From Streptomyces sp. CB02959 (GTDB lineage Bacteria; Actinomycetota; Actinomycetes; Streptomycetales; Streptomycetaceae): a DNA stretch of 64,000 bases. This document shows, piece after piece, positions 26,557-36,382 of this stretch. The position numbers and the translations under genes are program-made. The stretch's first letter is position 1. Every line of letters begins with the position of its first letter. The notes beneath the pieces were generated by a model, which had not been told where the DNA came from, ran no database searches, and saw only the letters and a list, made by a program, of their open reading frames with translations. The stretch is taken from contig NZ_NNBP01000032.1 in NCBI RefSeq assembly GCF_002803155.1, positions 39,231 to 103,230 of the forward strand, in the 5' to 3' direction.

Positions 26557-27462
26557 ATGTCGGTACGCGAACTGGTCGTCCTCGGGACGGCCAGCCAGGT
26601 CCCCACCCGGCACCGCAACCACAACGGCTACCTGCTGCGGTGGGACGGCCAGGGGCTGCTCTTCGACCCCGGTGAGGGCACCCAGCGCCAGATGCTGCGG
26701 GCCGGGGTCGCCGCCCACGACATCAACCGGATCTGCATCACCCACTTCCACGGCGACCACTCGCTGGGACTGGCCGGGGTGATCCAGCGGATCAACCTCG
26801 ACCGGGTGCCGCATCCGGTGACCGCCCACTACCCGGCCAGCGGCGAGCGGTTCTTCGAGCGGCTGCGGTACGCCACCGCCTACCGCGAAACGGTCCGGAT
26901 CGCCCAGCGGCCGGTCTCCGCCGACGGCGAACTGGACCGCGCCAAGGGGTACGTCCTGACGGCGCGCAAGCTCTCGCACCCGGTCGAGTCGTACGGCTAC
27001 CGCCTGACCGAGCCGGACGGCCGGCGGATGCTGCCCGAGCGGCTGGCCGCCCACGGCATCGCCGGACCGGACGTCGGCCGCCTCCAGCGGGACGGCGAGC
27101 TGAACGGCGTCACCCTCGACGAGGTCAGCGAGGTGCGGCCCGGCCAGAGCTTCGCCTTCGTCATGGACACCCGGCTGTGCGACGGCGTCCACACGCTCGC
27201 GGACGGCGTGGACATGCTGGTGATCGAGTCCACCTTCCTCGACGAGGACATCCGACTCGCCGAGGAGCACGGGCACTTGACGGCCGGTCAGGCGGCCCGG
27301 GTGGCCGCCGACGCCGGGGTGCGGCACCTGGTGCTGACGCACTTCTCGCAGCGTTACGCCGACCCTGCGGACTTCGAGCGGCAGGCGCGCACGGCGGGCT
27401 TCACCGGTGAACTCACCATCGCCAAGGACCTGCTGCGGGTGCCGCTCCCCAAGAGGCGCTGA
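26557..27462 (+). CDS. rnz: Ribonuclease Z
   Basis: 301 residues, ATG 26557, immediately behind the HIT gene. MBL-fold nuclease: LGTASQVPTRHRNHNGYLLRW, DPGEGTQRQM, the zinc motif THFHGDH (His63, His65, Asp67, His68), HPVESYGYRL, and LVIESTFLDED and LTHFSQRY with late ligands. It trims the 3' end of tRNA precursors lacking encoded CCA. Streptomyces carry this single RNase Z in the same setting. Confidence 0.95.
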   Translation: MSVRELVVLGTASQVPTRHRNHNGYLLRWDGQGLLFDPGEGTQRQMLRAGVAAHDINRICITHFHGDHSLGLAGVIQRINLDRVPHPVTAHYPASGERFFERLRYATAYRETVRIAQRPVSADGELDRAKGYVLTARKLSHPVESYGYRLTEPDGRRMLPERLAAHGIAGPDVGRLQRDGELNGVTLDEVSEVRPGQSFAFVMDTRLCDGVHTLADGVDMLVIESTFLDEDIRLAEEHGHLTAGQAARVAADAGVRHLVLTHFSQRYADPADFERQARTAGFTGELTIAKDLLRVPLPKRR

Positions 27463-27467
27463 AGAAG

Positions 27468-27495
27468 CCCCGGCGCCCTGAGGAGGGCGCCGGGG
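27468..27495. terminator. Bidirectional terminator
   Basis: CCCCGGCGCCCT (27468-27479) and AGGGCGCCGGGG (27484-27495) with loop GAGG, between the convergent RNase Z and acid phosphatase genes. Confidence 0.8.
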
Positions 27496-27503
27496 GCCAC
27501 CGC

Positions 27504-28310
27504 CTACGGCAGGTAGTACATCGGGTTCGGCAGCTTGAAGGTGCGCTGCGCCGCGCCGCCCGCCAGGTCGCTGTACTGGTCGCCGAAGTTGGCGACGACC
27601 CGGTAGCCGAGGGACTCGATGTGCCGACGGGTGCCCGACTTGAAGTCGATGGTCGAACAGGTCGTGCCGCACGGCAGGTAGGCGGGCGGGTGCTCCTTGT
27701 CCCGCAGGTAGACGTGCGGGCGGTCCAGCGGGACGTCGTAGCCGACGTTCTTGAGGTTGCGCACGCTCCAGTCGCGCTGCGCCTCCTTGCGGCCGGTGAG
27801 GAAGAAGACCTCGGCGCCCTTCTTGTGGGCCCAGTTGACCAGGTCGTTCATGCCGAAGACCGCGGCCATGTCGGTGTGCTCCAGGTACTCGTCCTGGGTC
27901 TTGGGGGTGAAGTTGAAGCCGACCTTCAGCTCGTAGTTGTAGGTCAGCAGGGTGGTGTCGTCCATGTCCAGGACGATGGCGGGCTTGGCCTTCCCGGTGT
28001 TCTTCCCGGTGTTCTTCTCGGCGAGCGCGCCGGCCAGGTAGGCGCGGGCCTTGGCCTCGATGCCGCGGACCTGGCGGGCGTAGTTGCCGGTGGGGGAGGC
28101 GTAGTGCTCCCCGTCGGCCGTCACCGTGTCGCCGTAGTACGCCTTGATCTTGTCCTGCACCTGGGTGAGGTTGGGGATCTCCTTGTCGGTGCGCGGCACG
28201 GAGTGCTCGGCGGTGGCCTGGCCGGCGCCGAACACCGCGGTGCCGGCGACGACGGCGGCGGCCACCGCACCGCCCAGACGGACACGGCGGGAGAGGGCGG
28301 GGCGGGGCAT
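27504..28310 (-). CDS. Secreted HAD-superfamily acid phosphatase (class B-like)
   Basis: 268 residues, ATG 28310. A signal peptide is visible: basic MPRPALSRRVRLGG, a hydrophobic AVAAAVVAGTAVFGAG core and a likely cut after QATA (about residue 34). The HAD nucleophile motif is DMDDT (Asp115, Asp117), motif II Thr in FFLTGRKEAQRDW, and motif III/IV in FKSGTRRHIE and NFGDQYSDL. Matches exported acid phosphatases acting on phosphomonoesters outside the cell. A short NTGKNTGK duplication precedes motif I. Single gene. Confidence 0.92.
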   Translation of the reverse strand: MPRPALSRRVRLGGAVAAAVVAGTAVFGAGQATAEHSVPRTDKEIPNLTQVQDKIKAYYGDTVTADGEHYASPTGNYARQVRGIEAKARAYLAGALAEKNTGKNTGKAKPAIVLDMDDTTLLTYNYELKVGFNFTPKTQDEYLEHTDMAAVFGMNDLVNWAHKKGAEVFFLTGRKEAQRDWSVRNLKNVGYDVPLDRPHVYLRDKEHPPAYLPCGTTCSTIDFKSGTRRHIESLGYRVVANFGDQYSDLAGGAAQRTFKLPNPMYYLP

Positions 28311-28450
28311 GCGCGGCTCCTTAGGGAAGCGAGGGGGTGGTCCCGGGTAGATGTAACAGAGGTGGCGAGTGGGTATCTACGCGCGAAGATTAAAGGGTTG
28401 GCAAAGGGTGGCGTGATGGTGCCGTCCAACTGGGCTGCGCGGTGCGGCTC

Positions 28451-28480
28451 TTGACGGGTCGTGCGCGCGCTCTTTAGCCT
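28451..28480 (+). promoter_or_regulatory. Probable promoter of glucarate dehydratase gene
   Basis: TTGACG (28451-28456), 18 bp, TAGCCT (28475-28480): good vegetative -35 and -10 boxes, about 46 bp before the start codon. Confidence 0.5.
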
Positions 28481-28525
28481 CCATCCCTGTCCATGGATGT
28501 TGTCTACATATGGAGACGAACGCCG

Positions 28526-29833
28526 ATGGTCGCCCCCCACCCCGCGGACCTGGTCGTCACCGAGGTCCGACTCACCCCGGTCCTGGTCGCCGACCCCCCA
28601 CTGCTCAACACCCAAGGCGTGCACCAGCCGTACACCCCACGCCTGATCATCGAACTGGTCACCGCCGGCGGCGCCACCGGCCTGGGCGAGACCTACGGGG
28701 ACGCCGAATACCTAGGTCTGGCCCGCCCGTTGGCCACCGCCCTGATCGGCCGATCGGTCACGGACCTGAACGGCCTGTCCGCGCTCGCCGACCAAGTGGG
28801 CGGCGCGGTGGAGCAGCCCGGCCCGGACGGCGTCGACGCCGCCGGACTGCGCGGCGTCCGCACCGCCGGCAAACTGCGGGACTCGGTCCGCTCCGGCTTC
28901 GAAGTCGCCTGCCTGGACGCCTGGGGGCATGCCGCCGGACTGCCCGTGCACGCCCTGCTCGGCGGCGCGGTGCGCGACCGGGTCGACTACAGCGCCTACC
29001 TCTTCTACCGGTGGGAGCGGCACCCCGACGGCCTGGGCGAGCCGGACGACTGGGGTGCCGCCCTCGACCCGGCCGGCATCGTCGCCCAGGCCCGCCGGTT
29101 CGCCGACCGCTACGGCTTCACCTCGTTCAAGCTCAAGGGCGGGGTCTTCCCGCCGGACCGGGAGACCGCCGCGATCCGGGCACTGGCCGAGGCGTTCCCC
29201 GGGCGGCCGCTGCGGCTGGACCCCAACGGCGCCTGGTCGGTGGAGACCGCGCTCCAGGTGGCGGACGATCTGGCGGACGTCCTGGAATACCTGGAGGACC
29301 CGGTGAGCGGCACCGCGGCGATGGCCCGCGTCGCGGCCGGCACACCGGTCCCGCTCGCCACCAACATGTGCGTCACCACCTTCGAGGAGCTCCCCGAGGC
29401 GGTCGCCCGCGGCGCTGTCCGGATCGTGCTCTCCGACCACCACTACTGGGGCGGACTGCGCGCCACCCGGGAACTCGCCGCCCTCTGCCGCACCTTCGGC
29501 CTCGGCCTGGCCATGCACTCCAACACCCACCTCGGCATCAGCCTGGCCGCCATGACCCAGGTGGCGGCCACCGTCCCCGACCTGGACCACGCCTGCGACA
29601 CCCACTACCCCTGGCAGACCGAGGACGTGCTGGCCGACCGCCTCGTCTTCCGCGACGGCCACCTGGACGTCGGCGACGCCCCCGGCCTCGGCGTCACCCT
29701 CGACCGGGACCGGCTCGCCGCACTGCACCGACGCTGGCTGGACGACGACGGCACGTACCGCAACCGCGACGACGCCGCCGCGATGCGCCGCGCCGACCCC
29801 GGCTGGACCACCCCCGCGGTCCCCCGCTGGTGA
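28526..29833 (+). CDS. Glucarate dehydratase (enolase superfamily)
   Basis: 435 residues from ATG 28526, with GGAGACG about 8 nt upstream. Enolase-superfamily signs: N-terminal capping domain with GLGETYGDAEYL, then FKLKGG with the two catalytic Lys, LDPNGAWSVETAL and YLEDP with metal ligands, IVLSDHHYWGGLRAT, and MHSNTHLGISLAAM with the His that marks glucarate dehydratases. It would dehydrate D-glucarate to 5-keto-4-deoxyglucarate. No other sugar-acid genes are next to it, so an altered substrate is possible. Confidence 0.9.
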   Translation: MVAPHPADLVVTEVRLTPVLVADPPLLNTQGVHQPYTPRLIIELVTAGGATGLGETYGDAEYLGLARPLATALIGRSVTDLNGLSALADQVGGAVEQPGPDGVDAAGLRGVRTAGKLRDSVRSGFEVACLDAWGHAAGLPVHALLGGAVRDRVDYSAYLFYRWERHPDGLGEPDDWGAALDPAGIVAQARRFADRYGFTSFKLKGGVFPPDRETAAIRALAEAFPGRPLRLDPNGAWSVETALQVADDLADVLEYLEDPVSGTAAMARVAAGTPVPLATNMCVTTFEELPEAVARGAVRIVLSDHHYWGGLRATRELAALCRTFGLGLAMHSNTHLGISLAAMTQVAATVPDLDHACDTHYPWQTEDVLADRLVFRDGHLDVGDAPGLGVTLDRDRLAALHRRWLDDDGTYRNRDDAAAMRRADPGWTTPAVPRW

Positions 29834-29995
29834 CCCGGGCGGGCCCGCCCGCGATCCCGTGCCCCGGGGCGGGCCCCGGCCCCACCGGGACGACCCGCGC
29901 CGCGCCCCCTGCCGCGCCCGCGTACGGTGTGGCACGGGACGGTGGCGGTACGCCACAGTGGTCCCGTACGTGATCTTCGAAGAGGGGCGGTACCG

Positions 29996-31081
29996 ATGGC
30001 ACAGGAAGTGCGCGGCGTCGTGGCGCCGGGGAAGAACGAAGCGGTCCGGCTGGAGACGATCCTGGTGCCCGATCCGGGGCCGGGCGAGGCCGTGGTGAAG
30101 ATTCAGGCGTGCGGGGTGTGCCACACCGACCTGCACTACAAGCAGGGCGGGATCAACGACGACTTCCCGTTCCTGCTCGGCCACGAGGCAGCCGGGGTGG
30201 TGGAGTCGGTGGGCGAGGGCGTCACCGACGTCGCCCCCGGGGACTTCGTCGTCCTCAACTGGCGTGCGGTGTGCGGCTCCTGCCGGGCATGTCTGCGCGG
30301 ACGGCCCCAGTACTGCTTCAACACCCACAACGCCCAGCAGAAGATGACGCTCAAGGACGGCACCGAGCTCACCCCGGCGCTGGGCATCGGGGCGTTCGCC
30401 GACAAGACGCTGGTCGCCGCCGGCCAGTGCACCAAGGTCGACCCGGCGGTCTCACCGGCCGTCGCGGGGCTGCTGGGCTGCGGGGTGATGGCGGGCATCG
30501 GCGCCGCGATCAACACCGGCCAGGTCGGCCGCGGCGACTCGGTCGCGGTCATCGGCTGCGGCGGCGTCGGCGACGCGGCGGTGGTCGGCGCCCGACTGGC
30601 CGGCGCCGCCAGGATCATCGCCGTCGACATCGACGACCGGAAGCTGGCGACGGCCCGCACCATGGGGGCCACCCACACCGTCAACTCCCGCACCACCGAC
30701 CCCGTCGAGGCGGTCCGCGAACTGACCGGCGGCTTCGGCGCCGACGTCGTCATCGACGCGGTCGGCCGCCCGGAGACCTACCGGCAGGCGTTCTACGCCC
30801 GCGACCTGGCCGGCACGGTCGTCCTGGTGGGCGTGCCCACCCCGGAGATGACCCTGGAACTCCCCCTCCTGGACGTCTTCGGCCGCGGCGGCGCCCTGAA
30901 GTCGTCCTGGTACGGCGACTGCCTGCCGTCCCGGGACTTCCCGATGCTGATCGACCTCCACCAGCAGGGCCGGATCGACCTCGGCGCGTTCGTCACCGAG
31001 ACCATCGGCATCGACGACGTGGAGCGGGCCTTCGACCGGATGCACGCCGGTGACGTGCTGCGCTCGGTGGTGGTGCTGTGA
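29996..31081 (+). CDS. S-(hydroxymethyl)mycothiol dehydrogenase
   Basis: 361 residues from ATG 29996 (AGAGGGGCGG upstream). Zinc alcohol-dehydrogenase family: catalytic zinc ligands in ACGVCHTDLHY and GHEAAGVVE, the structural zinc Cys cluster CGSCRACLRGRPQYC, and the Rossmann fold VAVIGCGGVGDAAVVGA. The sequence VLNWRAVCGSC and LKSSWYGDCLPSRD match the mycothiol-dependent formaldehyde dehydrogenase of actinomycetes, which oxidises the formaldehyde-mycothiol adduct with NAD. Its stop shares a base with the next start (TGATG), so both are made together. Confidence 0.93.
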   Translation: MAQEVRGVVAPGKNEAVRLETILVPDPGPGEAVVKIQACGVCHTDLHYKQGGINDDFPFLLGHEAAGVVESVGEGVTDVAPGDFVVLNWRAVCGSCRACLRGRPQYCFNTHNAQQKMTLKDGTELTPALGIGAFADKTLVAAGQCTKVDPAVSPAVAGLLGCGVMAGIGAAINTGQVGRGDSVAVIGCGGVGDAAVVGARLAGAARIIAVDIDDRKLATARTMGATHTVNSRTTDPVEAVRELTGGFGADVVIDAVGRPETYRQAFYARDLAGTVVLVGVPTPEMTLELPLLDVFGRGGALKSSWYGDCLPSRDFPMLIDLHQQGRIDLGAFVTETIGIDDVERAFDRMHAGDVLRSVVVL

Positions 31082-31710
31082 TGACCGCCCGCATCGACCA
31101 CCTCGTCACCTCCGGGACGTTCTCGCTGGACGGCGGCACCTGGGACGTCGACAACAACGTGTGGATCGTCGGCGACGGTTCGGAGGCCGTCGTCATCGAC
31201 GCCGCCCATGACGCCGACGCCATCCTGCGGGCCCTCGACGGCCGTACGCTGCGCGCCATCATCTGCACCCACGCGCACAACGACCACATCGACGCGGCCC
31301 CGGCACTCGCCGCCCGCACCGGGGCGCGGATCCTCCTGCACCCCGACGAGCTGCCGCTGTGGAAGCAGACCCACCCGGACACCGCCCCCGACGGAGAACT
31401 GTCGGACGGCCAGGTACTGACCATCGCCGGCACCGACCTGAGGGTGCTGCACACCCCCGGCCACGCGCCCGGGGCGGTCTGCCTGCACGCCCCCGACCTG
31501 GACACCGTCTTCACCGGGGACACCCTGTTCCAGGGCGGCCCCGGCGCCACCGGCCGGTCGTTCTCCGACTTCCCGACGATCATCGACTCGATCCGCGACC
31601 GGCTGCTGACCCTGCCGCCCAAGACGGTGGTCCACACCGGCCACGGCGACTCGACGACCATCGGCCAGGAGGCACCGCACCTGGCGGAGTGGATCGCCCG
31701 GGGCCACTAG
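31081..31710 (+). CDS. MBL-fold hydrolase, probable S-formylmycothiol thioesterase
   Basis: 209 residues, ATG 31081 within TGATG of the dehydrogenase. Glyoxalase-II-like MBL motif THAHNDHIDAA, then HTPGHAPGAVCLH, FTGDTLFQGGPGATGRS and HTGHGDSTTIG. The tight coupling with mycothiol-dependent formaldehyde dehydrogenase points to hydrolysis of the S-formylmycothiol product to formate and mycothiol; that role is inferred from context. Confidence 0.88.
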   Translation: MTARIDHLVTSGTFSLDGGTWDVDNNVWIVGDGSEAVVIDAAHDADAILRALDGRTLRAIICTHAHNDHIDAAPALAARTGARILLHPDELPLWKQTHPDTAPDGELSDGQVLTIAGTDLRVLHTPGHAPGAVCLHAPDLDTVFTGDTLFQGGPGATGRSFSDFPTIIDSIRDRLLTLPPKTVVHTGHGDSTTIGQEAPHLAEWIARGH

Positions 31711-32056
31711 GGGGCGGGCGAACACATCCCGTAGGGGGCCGGAATGCCCCCTGCGGGGCCACAACGTGGCGCGGGCGGGGCGTATTCCGGCAGCGCGGGG
31801 GCGCGGGGGCGCAAGAGTGCGAGGTCGCAAGAGCGTGGGCGCGAGCCAGCGACAGCCGGCGTGAGCCAGTGGCCGCGAGCGCGAGCCGTCGGAGTATTGC
31901 CCCCACATGCGGCGGTGCGAGGGCCTTGCCGCGGCCCAGGCCCGACTCAGCCGCGTATGTCCCGCCCGTGCGGCGGCGCGAGGAAGTCCCGTGAGCGGCA
32001 CGGCGGGGTGCTCCCGGCCCTGCGGTGCGGCACCGCAGGGGGGCGGCGCCCCGGCC
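31711..32056. other. Intergenic stretch between convergent genes
   Basis: 346 bases without a gene. It carries copy B of the 61-bp repeat and then iterated GCGCGGGGGC and GCAAGAG/GCGAG words (31790-31890). No operator or strong hairpin terminator was seen beyond the repeat's own hairpin. Confidence 0.6.
31730..31790. repeat. 61-bp intergenic repeat, copy B
   Basis: Begins CGTAGGGGG, central GCCCCCTGCGGGGCCACAAC, ends GTATTCCGG, in the same order and spacing as at 15758-15818. It lies 20 bp after the MBL hydrolase stop, between convergent genes. Confidence 0.75.
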
Positions 32057-33397
32057 TCAGCGCTCCGTGCCCGCTCGTTGCAGGATGCGGGCGGCCACGG
32101 CCGCCGAGTCGACGAGGGGGTGCAGGGCGAGGGCCCGCAGTGCTGCGTCGCGGTCCTTGAAGAGGGCGGCTGCCACCGTTGCCCGTTCGACCGCCTTGAC
32201 CTGGAGCATCAGGCCCAACTGGTCCTCGCGCAGCGGCGCGCAGGGCAGCGGCCGGGCCCCCTTGGCGGTCACCTCGCACACCGTCTCCACGACCGCGTCC
32301 GGCGCCAGCTGCGGCACCGTCGTCCCGTTGCGGACGTTGAGGATCAGCCGTCGTCCGGAGTCGCCGGCGATGGCGTGCATCAGCGCCAGCGCCACCCGGT
32401 CGTAGCCGCCGCCCTCCAGGTCGAGGCTGTCCCGCTGCCAGCCGCCGGTCGCCTCCCGGCTGTGCGCCATGTACGTCTCCTCGCGCTCCAGCCGGGTCCG
32501 CTCCCACAGGTCGTACACCGCCTCCGGGGAGCCGGCCGCCGCGGCCCGTTCGAAGAAGCCGCCCTGCTGCCGGTCCAGGAACTCCCCGCGGGTCTCTCCG
32601 GTGTCCCGTACGGAGTGCAGGGTCTCGCGGCGGAAGTAGTAGTAGTGCAGGTACTCGTTGGGGAGGGCGCCGAGGACCCGGAGCCACTCCGGGCCGAAGA
32701 GCCGGCCCTCCTCGAAGGACCCCAGCGCCGTCACGTCGCCCAGGAGGCCGGGCAGGACGTCGGTGCCGTCGAGCGTCAACGAGCGCAGCCAGCCGAGGTG
32801 GTTGAGCCCCACGTAGTCGTAGCCGGACCGGGTCGGGTCCTCCAGGGCCGCCGGGTCCGCGCCGGCCGCCCGCGCCGCCCGGCGTACCAGCCCCACGGGG
32901 GAGTCGCAGATCCCGATGACCCGGTCGCCCAGCACCTGCGCCATCGCCTCGGTCACCATCCCCGCCGGATTGGTGAAGTTGATGACCCAGGCCCCCGGGG
33001 CGAGTGCCGCGACCCGTTCGGCGATGTGCAGTGCGACCGGGATCGTCCGCAGCCCGTAGAGGACCCCGCCGGCGCCGACCGTCTCCTGGCCCAGGACGCC
33101 CTCCGACAGCGGGATCCGCTCGTCCCGGATACGACCGGCGGTACCGCCGACCCGTATGGCGGAGAACACGAAGTCGGCTCCGGTCAGCGCGGCGTCGAGA
33201 CTTTCCGCCACCCGTACGGGTACCGGTTCGGTACGGCCCCGGGCCAGCTCGGCCAGCACCTCGGAGATCACCGCGACCCGGCGGGGATCGGTGTCGTACA
33301 GCGTCAGCTCGGAGACGGAGCGTGCGGGGTCGTCCAGCAGCGCGCGGTAGACCAGGGGCACCCGGAAGCCGCCACCGCCGAGAAGGGAGAGCCTCAT
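32057..33397 (-). CDS. Glycoside hydrolase family 4 (6-phospho-beta-glucosidase type)
   Basis: 446 residues, ATG 33397. GH4 enzymes use NAD and a metal: the Rossmann start LSLLGGGGFRVPLVYRAL, LYDTDPRRV, the INFTNPAGMVTEA block, the metal-binding Cys in GICDSPVGL and His in LNHLGWLRS, then PNEYLHYYYF. This fits 6-phospho-beta-glucosidases, which split phosphorylated disaccharides delivered by PTS transporters. Divergent from a sugar-kinase gene with a 67-bp gap, so a shared control region is likely. Confidence 0.9.
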   Translation of the reverse strand: MRLSLLGGGGFRVPLVYRALLDDPARSVSELTLYDTDPRRVAVISEVLAELARGRTEPVPVRVAESLDAALTGADFVFSAIRVGGTAGRIRDERIPLSEGVLGQETVGAGGVLYGLRTIPVALHIAERVAALAPGAWVINFTNPAGMVTEAMAQVLGDRVIGICDSPVGLVRRAARAAGADPAALEDPTRSGYDYVGLNHLGWLRSLTLDGTDVLPGLLGDVTALGSFEEGRLFGPEWLRVLGALPNEYLHYYYFRRETLHSVRDTGETRGEFLDRQQGGFFERAAAAGSPEAVYDLWERTRLEREETYMAHSREATGGWQRDSLDLEGGGYDRVALALMHAIAGDSGRRLILNVRNGTTVPQLAPDAVVETVCEVTAKGARPLPCAPLREDQLGLMLQVKAVERATVAAALFKDRDAALRALALHPLVDSAAVAARILQRAGTER

Positions 33398-33464
33398 GGG
33401 GCGGAACGTACCGCAGCATCAGGCACACTGGCGGCACGAGTTGAGTACGAGAGGGGCGAGCGCG

Positions 33465-34658
33465 GTGAACACTGGCCGACGCGAGGTCCAACCGCCCGAG
33501 GGGCCGGCCGACGTGCCGACGGGGCTCGATCCGCTGGCCGCGGTGCGCCGCGCGGACGATCCGCCCACCGACGTCTACCTCACCGGCACCGTCTTCCTCG
33601 ACATCATCTTCACCGGCCTGGATTCCGCCCCGGTCCGCGGCACCGAATCCTGGGCCCGCGGCATGGGCTCCAGCCCCGGCGGCGTCGCCAACATGGCCAC
33701 CGCACTGGCCCGGCTCGGGCTGCGCACCTCCCTGGCCGCCGCGTTCGGCGACGACATGTACGGCGAGTACTGCTGGGAGGCGCTGGAGCAGGGCGAGGGC
33801 ATCGACCTGGCACTCTCGCGGAAGGTCCCGGGCTGGCACTCGCCGGTCACCGTCTCGATGGCCTACGAGGGCGAGCGCACCATGGTCTCGCACGGCCACG
33901 AGGCGCCGCCCCCGGAGGACGCCTTCGACGGGGCGCACGCCCCCGGCTGCCCGCCGCCGACCCGGGCCTGCGTCGCCTCGCTCGTCCCCGGCCGCCGGGA
34001 GGGCTGGCTGGGCTGTGCGGCCGGTCGCGGCAGCCGGATCTTCGCCGACGTCGGCTGGGACGACTCCGGCCGGTGGGACCCGACCGACCTCGTCGACCTG
34101 GAGCACTGCGAGGCGTTCCTGCCCAACGCCGAGGAGGCGATGCGCTACACCCGCACCGACTGCCCGCGCGCCGCCGCCCGCAGGCTCGCCGACCTGGTGA
34201 CGCTCGCCGTCGTCACGCTCGGCTCGGAGGGCGCGTACGCGGTGGACGCCCGCACCGGGGAGAGCGCCGAGGTGCCCGCCATCGTGGTGGAGGCGCTGGA
34301 CCCGACCGGCGCCGGGGACGTCTTCGTCGCCGGCTTCGTCACCGGCACCCTCGCCGACTGGCCGCTGGCCGACCGGCTGTCCTTCGCCGGGCTGAGCGCC
34401 GCCCTGTCGGTGCAGGAGTTCGGCGGTTCGCTCTCCGCGCCCGGCTGGGCGGAGATCGCCGCCTGGTGGCGCCGGGTCCGGGCCTGCGACACCGGGGCCA
34501 CCGCCGGGCTGCGCCGCCAGTACGGCTTCCTGGACGCCGTGCTGCCCGAGCCGGGCGTGGGCCTCGGCGCCACGGGGGCGGCGGACCTCGCGCGCCCGAG
34601 CGACTCCGCGCCGCTGGCCCGTGCGGTCCCCACGATCGGTTTCCGCCGCCCCGCCTGA
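33465..34658 (+). CDS. PfkB-family carbohydrate kinase
   Basis: 397 residues, GTG 33465 with GAGAGGGG upstream. Ribokinase-fold signs: FLDIIFTGLDSAP, SSPGGVANMATALARLGL (sugar site), and DPTGAGDVFVAGF with the catalytic Asp near residue 285. Longer than most PfkB kinases because of an N-terminal extension and a disordered tail. Divergent from the GH4 gene; the pair may process the same phosphorylated or free sugar. Substrate unknown. Confidence 0.9.
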   Translation: MNTGRREVQPPEGPADVPTGLDPLAAVRRADDPPTDVYLTGTVFLDIIFTGLDSAPVRGTESWARGMGSSPGGVANMATALARLGLRTSLAAAFGDDMYGEYCWEALEQGEGIDLALSRKVPGWHSPVTVSMAYEGERTMVSHGHEAPPPEDAFDGAHAPGCPPPTRACVASLVPGRREGWLGCAAGRGSRIFADVGWDDSGRWDPTDLVDLEHCEAFLPNAEEAMRYTRTDCPRAAARRLADLVTLAVVTLGSEGAYAVDARTGESAEVPAIVVEALDPTGAGDVFVAGFVTGTLADWPLADRLSFAGLSAALSVQEFGGSLSAPGWAEIAAWWRRVRACDTGATAGLRRQYGFLDAVLPEPGVGLGATGAADLARPSDSAPLARAVPTIGFRRPA

Positions 34659-34832
34659 GCGCGCCGCCCGGCCCGCCCTCCGGTGCCCCCGCGGCCGTCC
34701 CGGAAAAGCAGATCGGCTTGTCGGTGCCCCGTCGTACTCTGGTAGCGCAAGGAGCCAGTGCGGGCACCGCTGTCGCGGTCCGCACCTGTGATGAGCAAAG
34801 GATGGGGGTTGAGCAGGCCACCTGGCCTACCC

Positions 34833-35834
<1,002 letters not shown>

Positions 35835-35873
35835 CCCGCGCTGCGCGACCAAGAAGCGAGACCCACCTTCCCC

Positions 35874-36371
35874 ATGTCGATCGACGTCAACAACGAGTCC
35901 GGTACGGACATCGACGAGCAGGCGATCCTGGACGTCGCCCGCTATGCCCTGGCCCGGATGCGGATCCACCCGCTCTCCGAGCTGTCCGTCATCGTCGTGG
36001 ACGCCGAGGCCATGGAGCAGCTCCACCTCCAGTGGATGGACCTCCCCGGCCCGACCGACGTCATGTCCTTCCCGATGGACGAGCTGCGGCCGCCCGCCAA
36101 GGACGACGAGGAGCCCCCGCAGGGGCTCCTCGGCGACATCGTGCTCTGCCCGGAGGTCGCCGAGAAGCAGGGCAAGGACGCCCCGACGGAGCACAGCATG
36201 GACGAGGAACTCCAGCTGCTGACCGTCCACGGCGTGCTGCACCTGCTCGGCTACGACCACGAGGAGCCGGACGAGAAGGCCGAGATGTTCGGCCTGCAGG
36301 CCGCGATCGTCGACGGCTGGCGGGCCGAGCGCGGGATGACCGGTCCCTCGCCGGCCCCGACCGTGACCTGA
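35874..36371 (+). CDS. ybeY: rRNA maturation endonuclease YbeY
   Basis: 165 residues, ATG 35874. The zinc motif HGVLHLLGYDHEE (His119, His123, His129) and GLLGDIVLCPEVA are diagnostic, with TDVMSFPMDE before them. It processes 16S rRNA 3' ends and takes part in 70S quality control. Acts beside PhoH; it is followed at 11 nt by the CBS protein. Confidence 0.96.
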   Translation: MSIDVNNESGTDIDEQAILDVARYALARMRIHPLSELSVIVVDAEAMEQLHLQWMDLPGPTDVMSFPMDELRPPAKDDEEPPQGLLGDIVLCPEVAEKQGKDAPTEHSMDEELQLLTVHGVLHLLGYDHEEPDEKAEMFGLQAAIVDGWRAERGMTGPSPAPTVT

Positions 36372-36382
36372 CGGGGCGCACG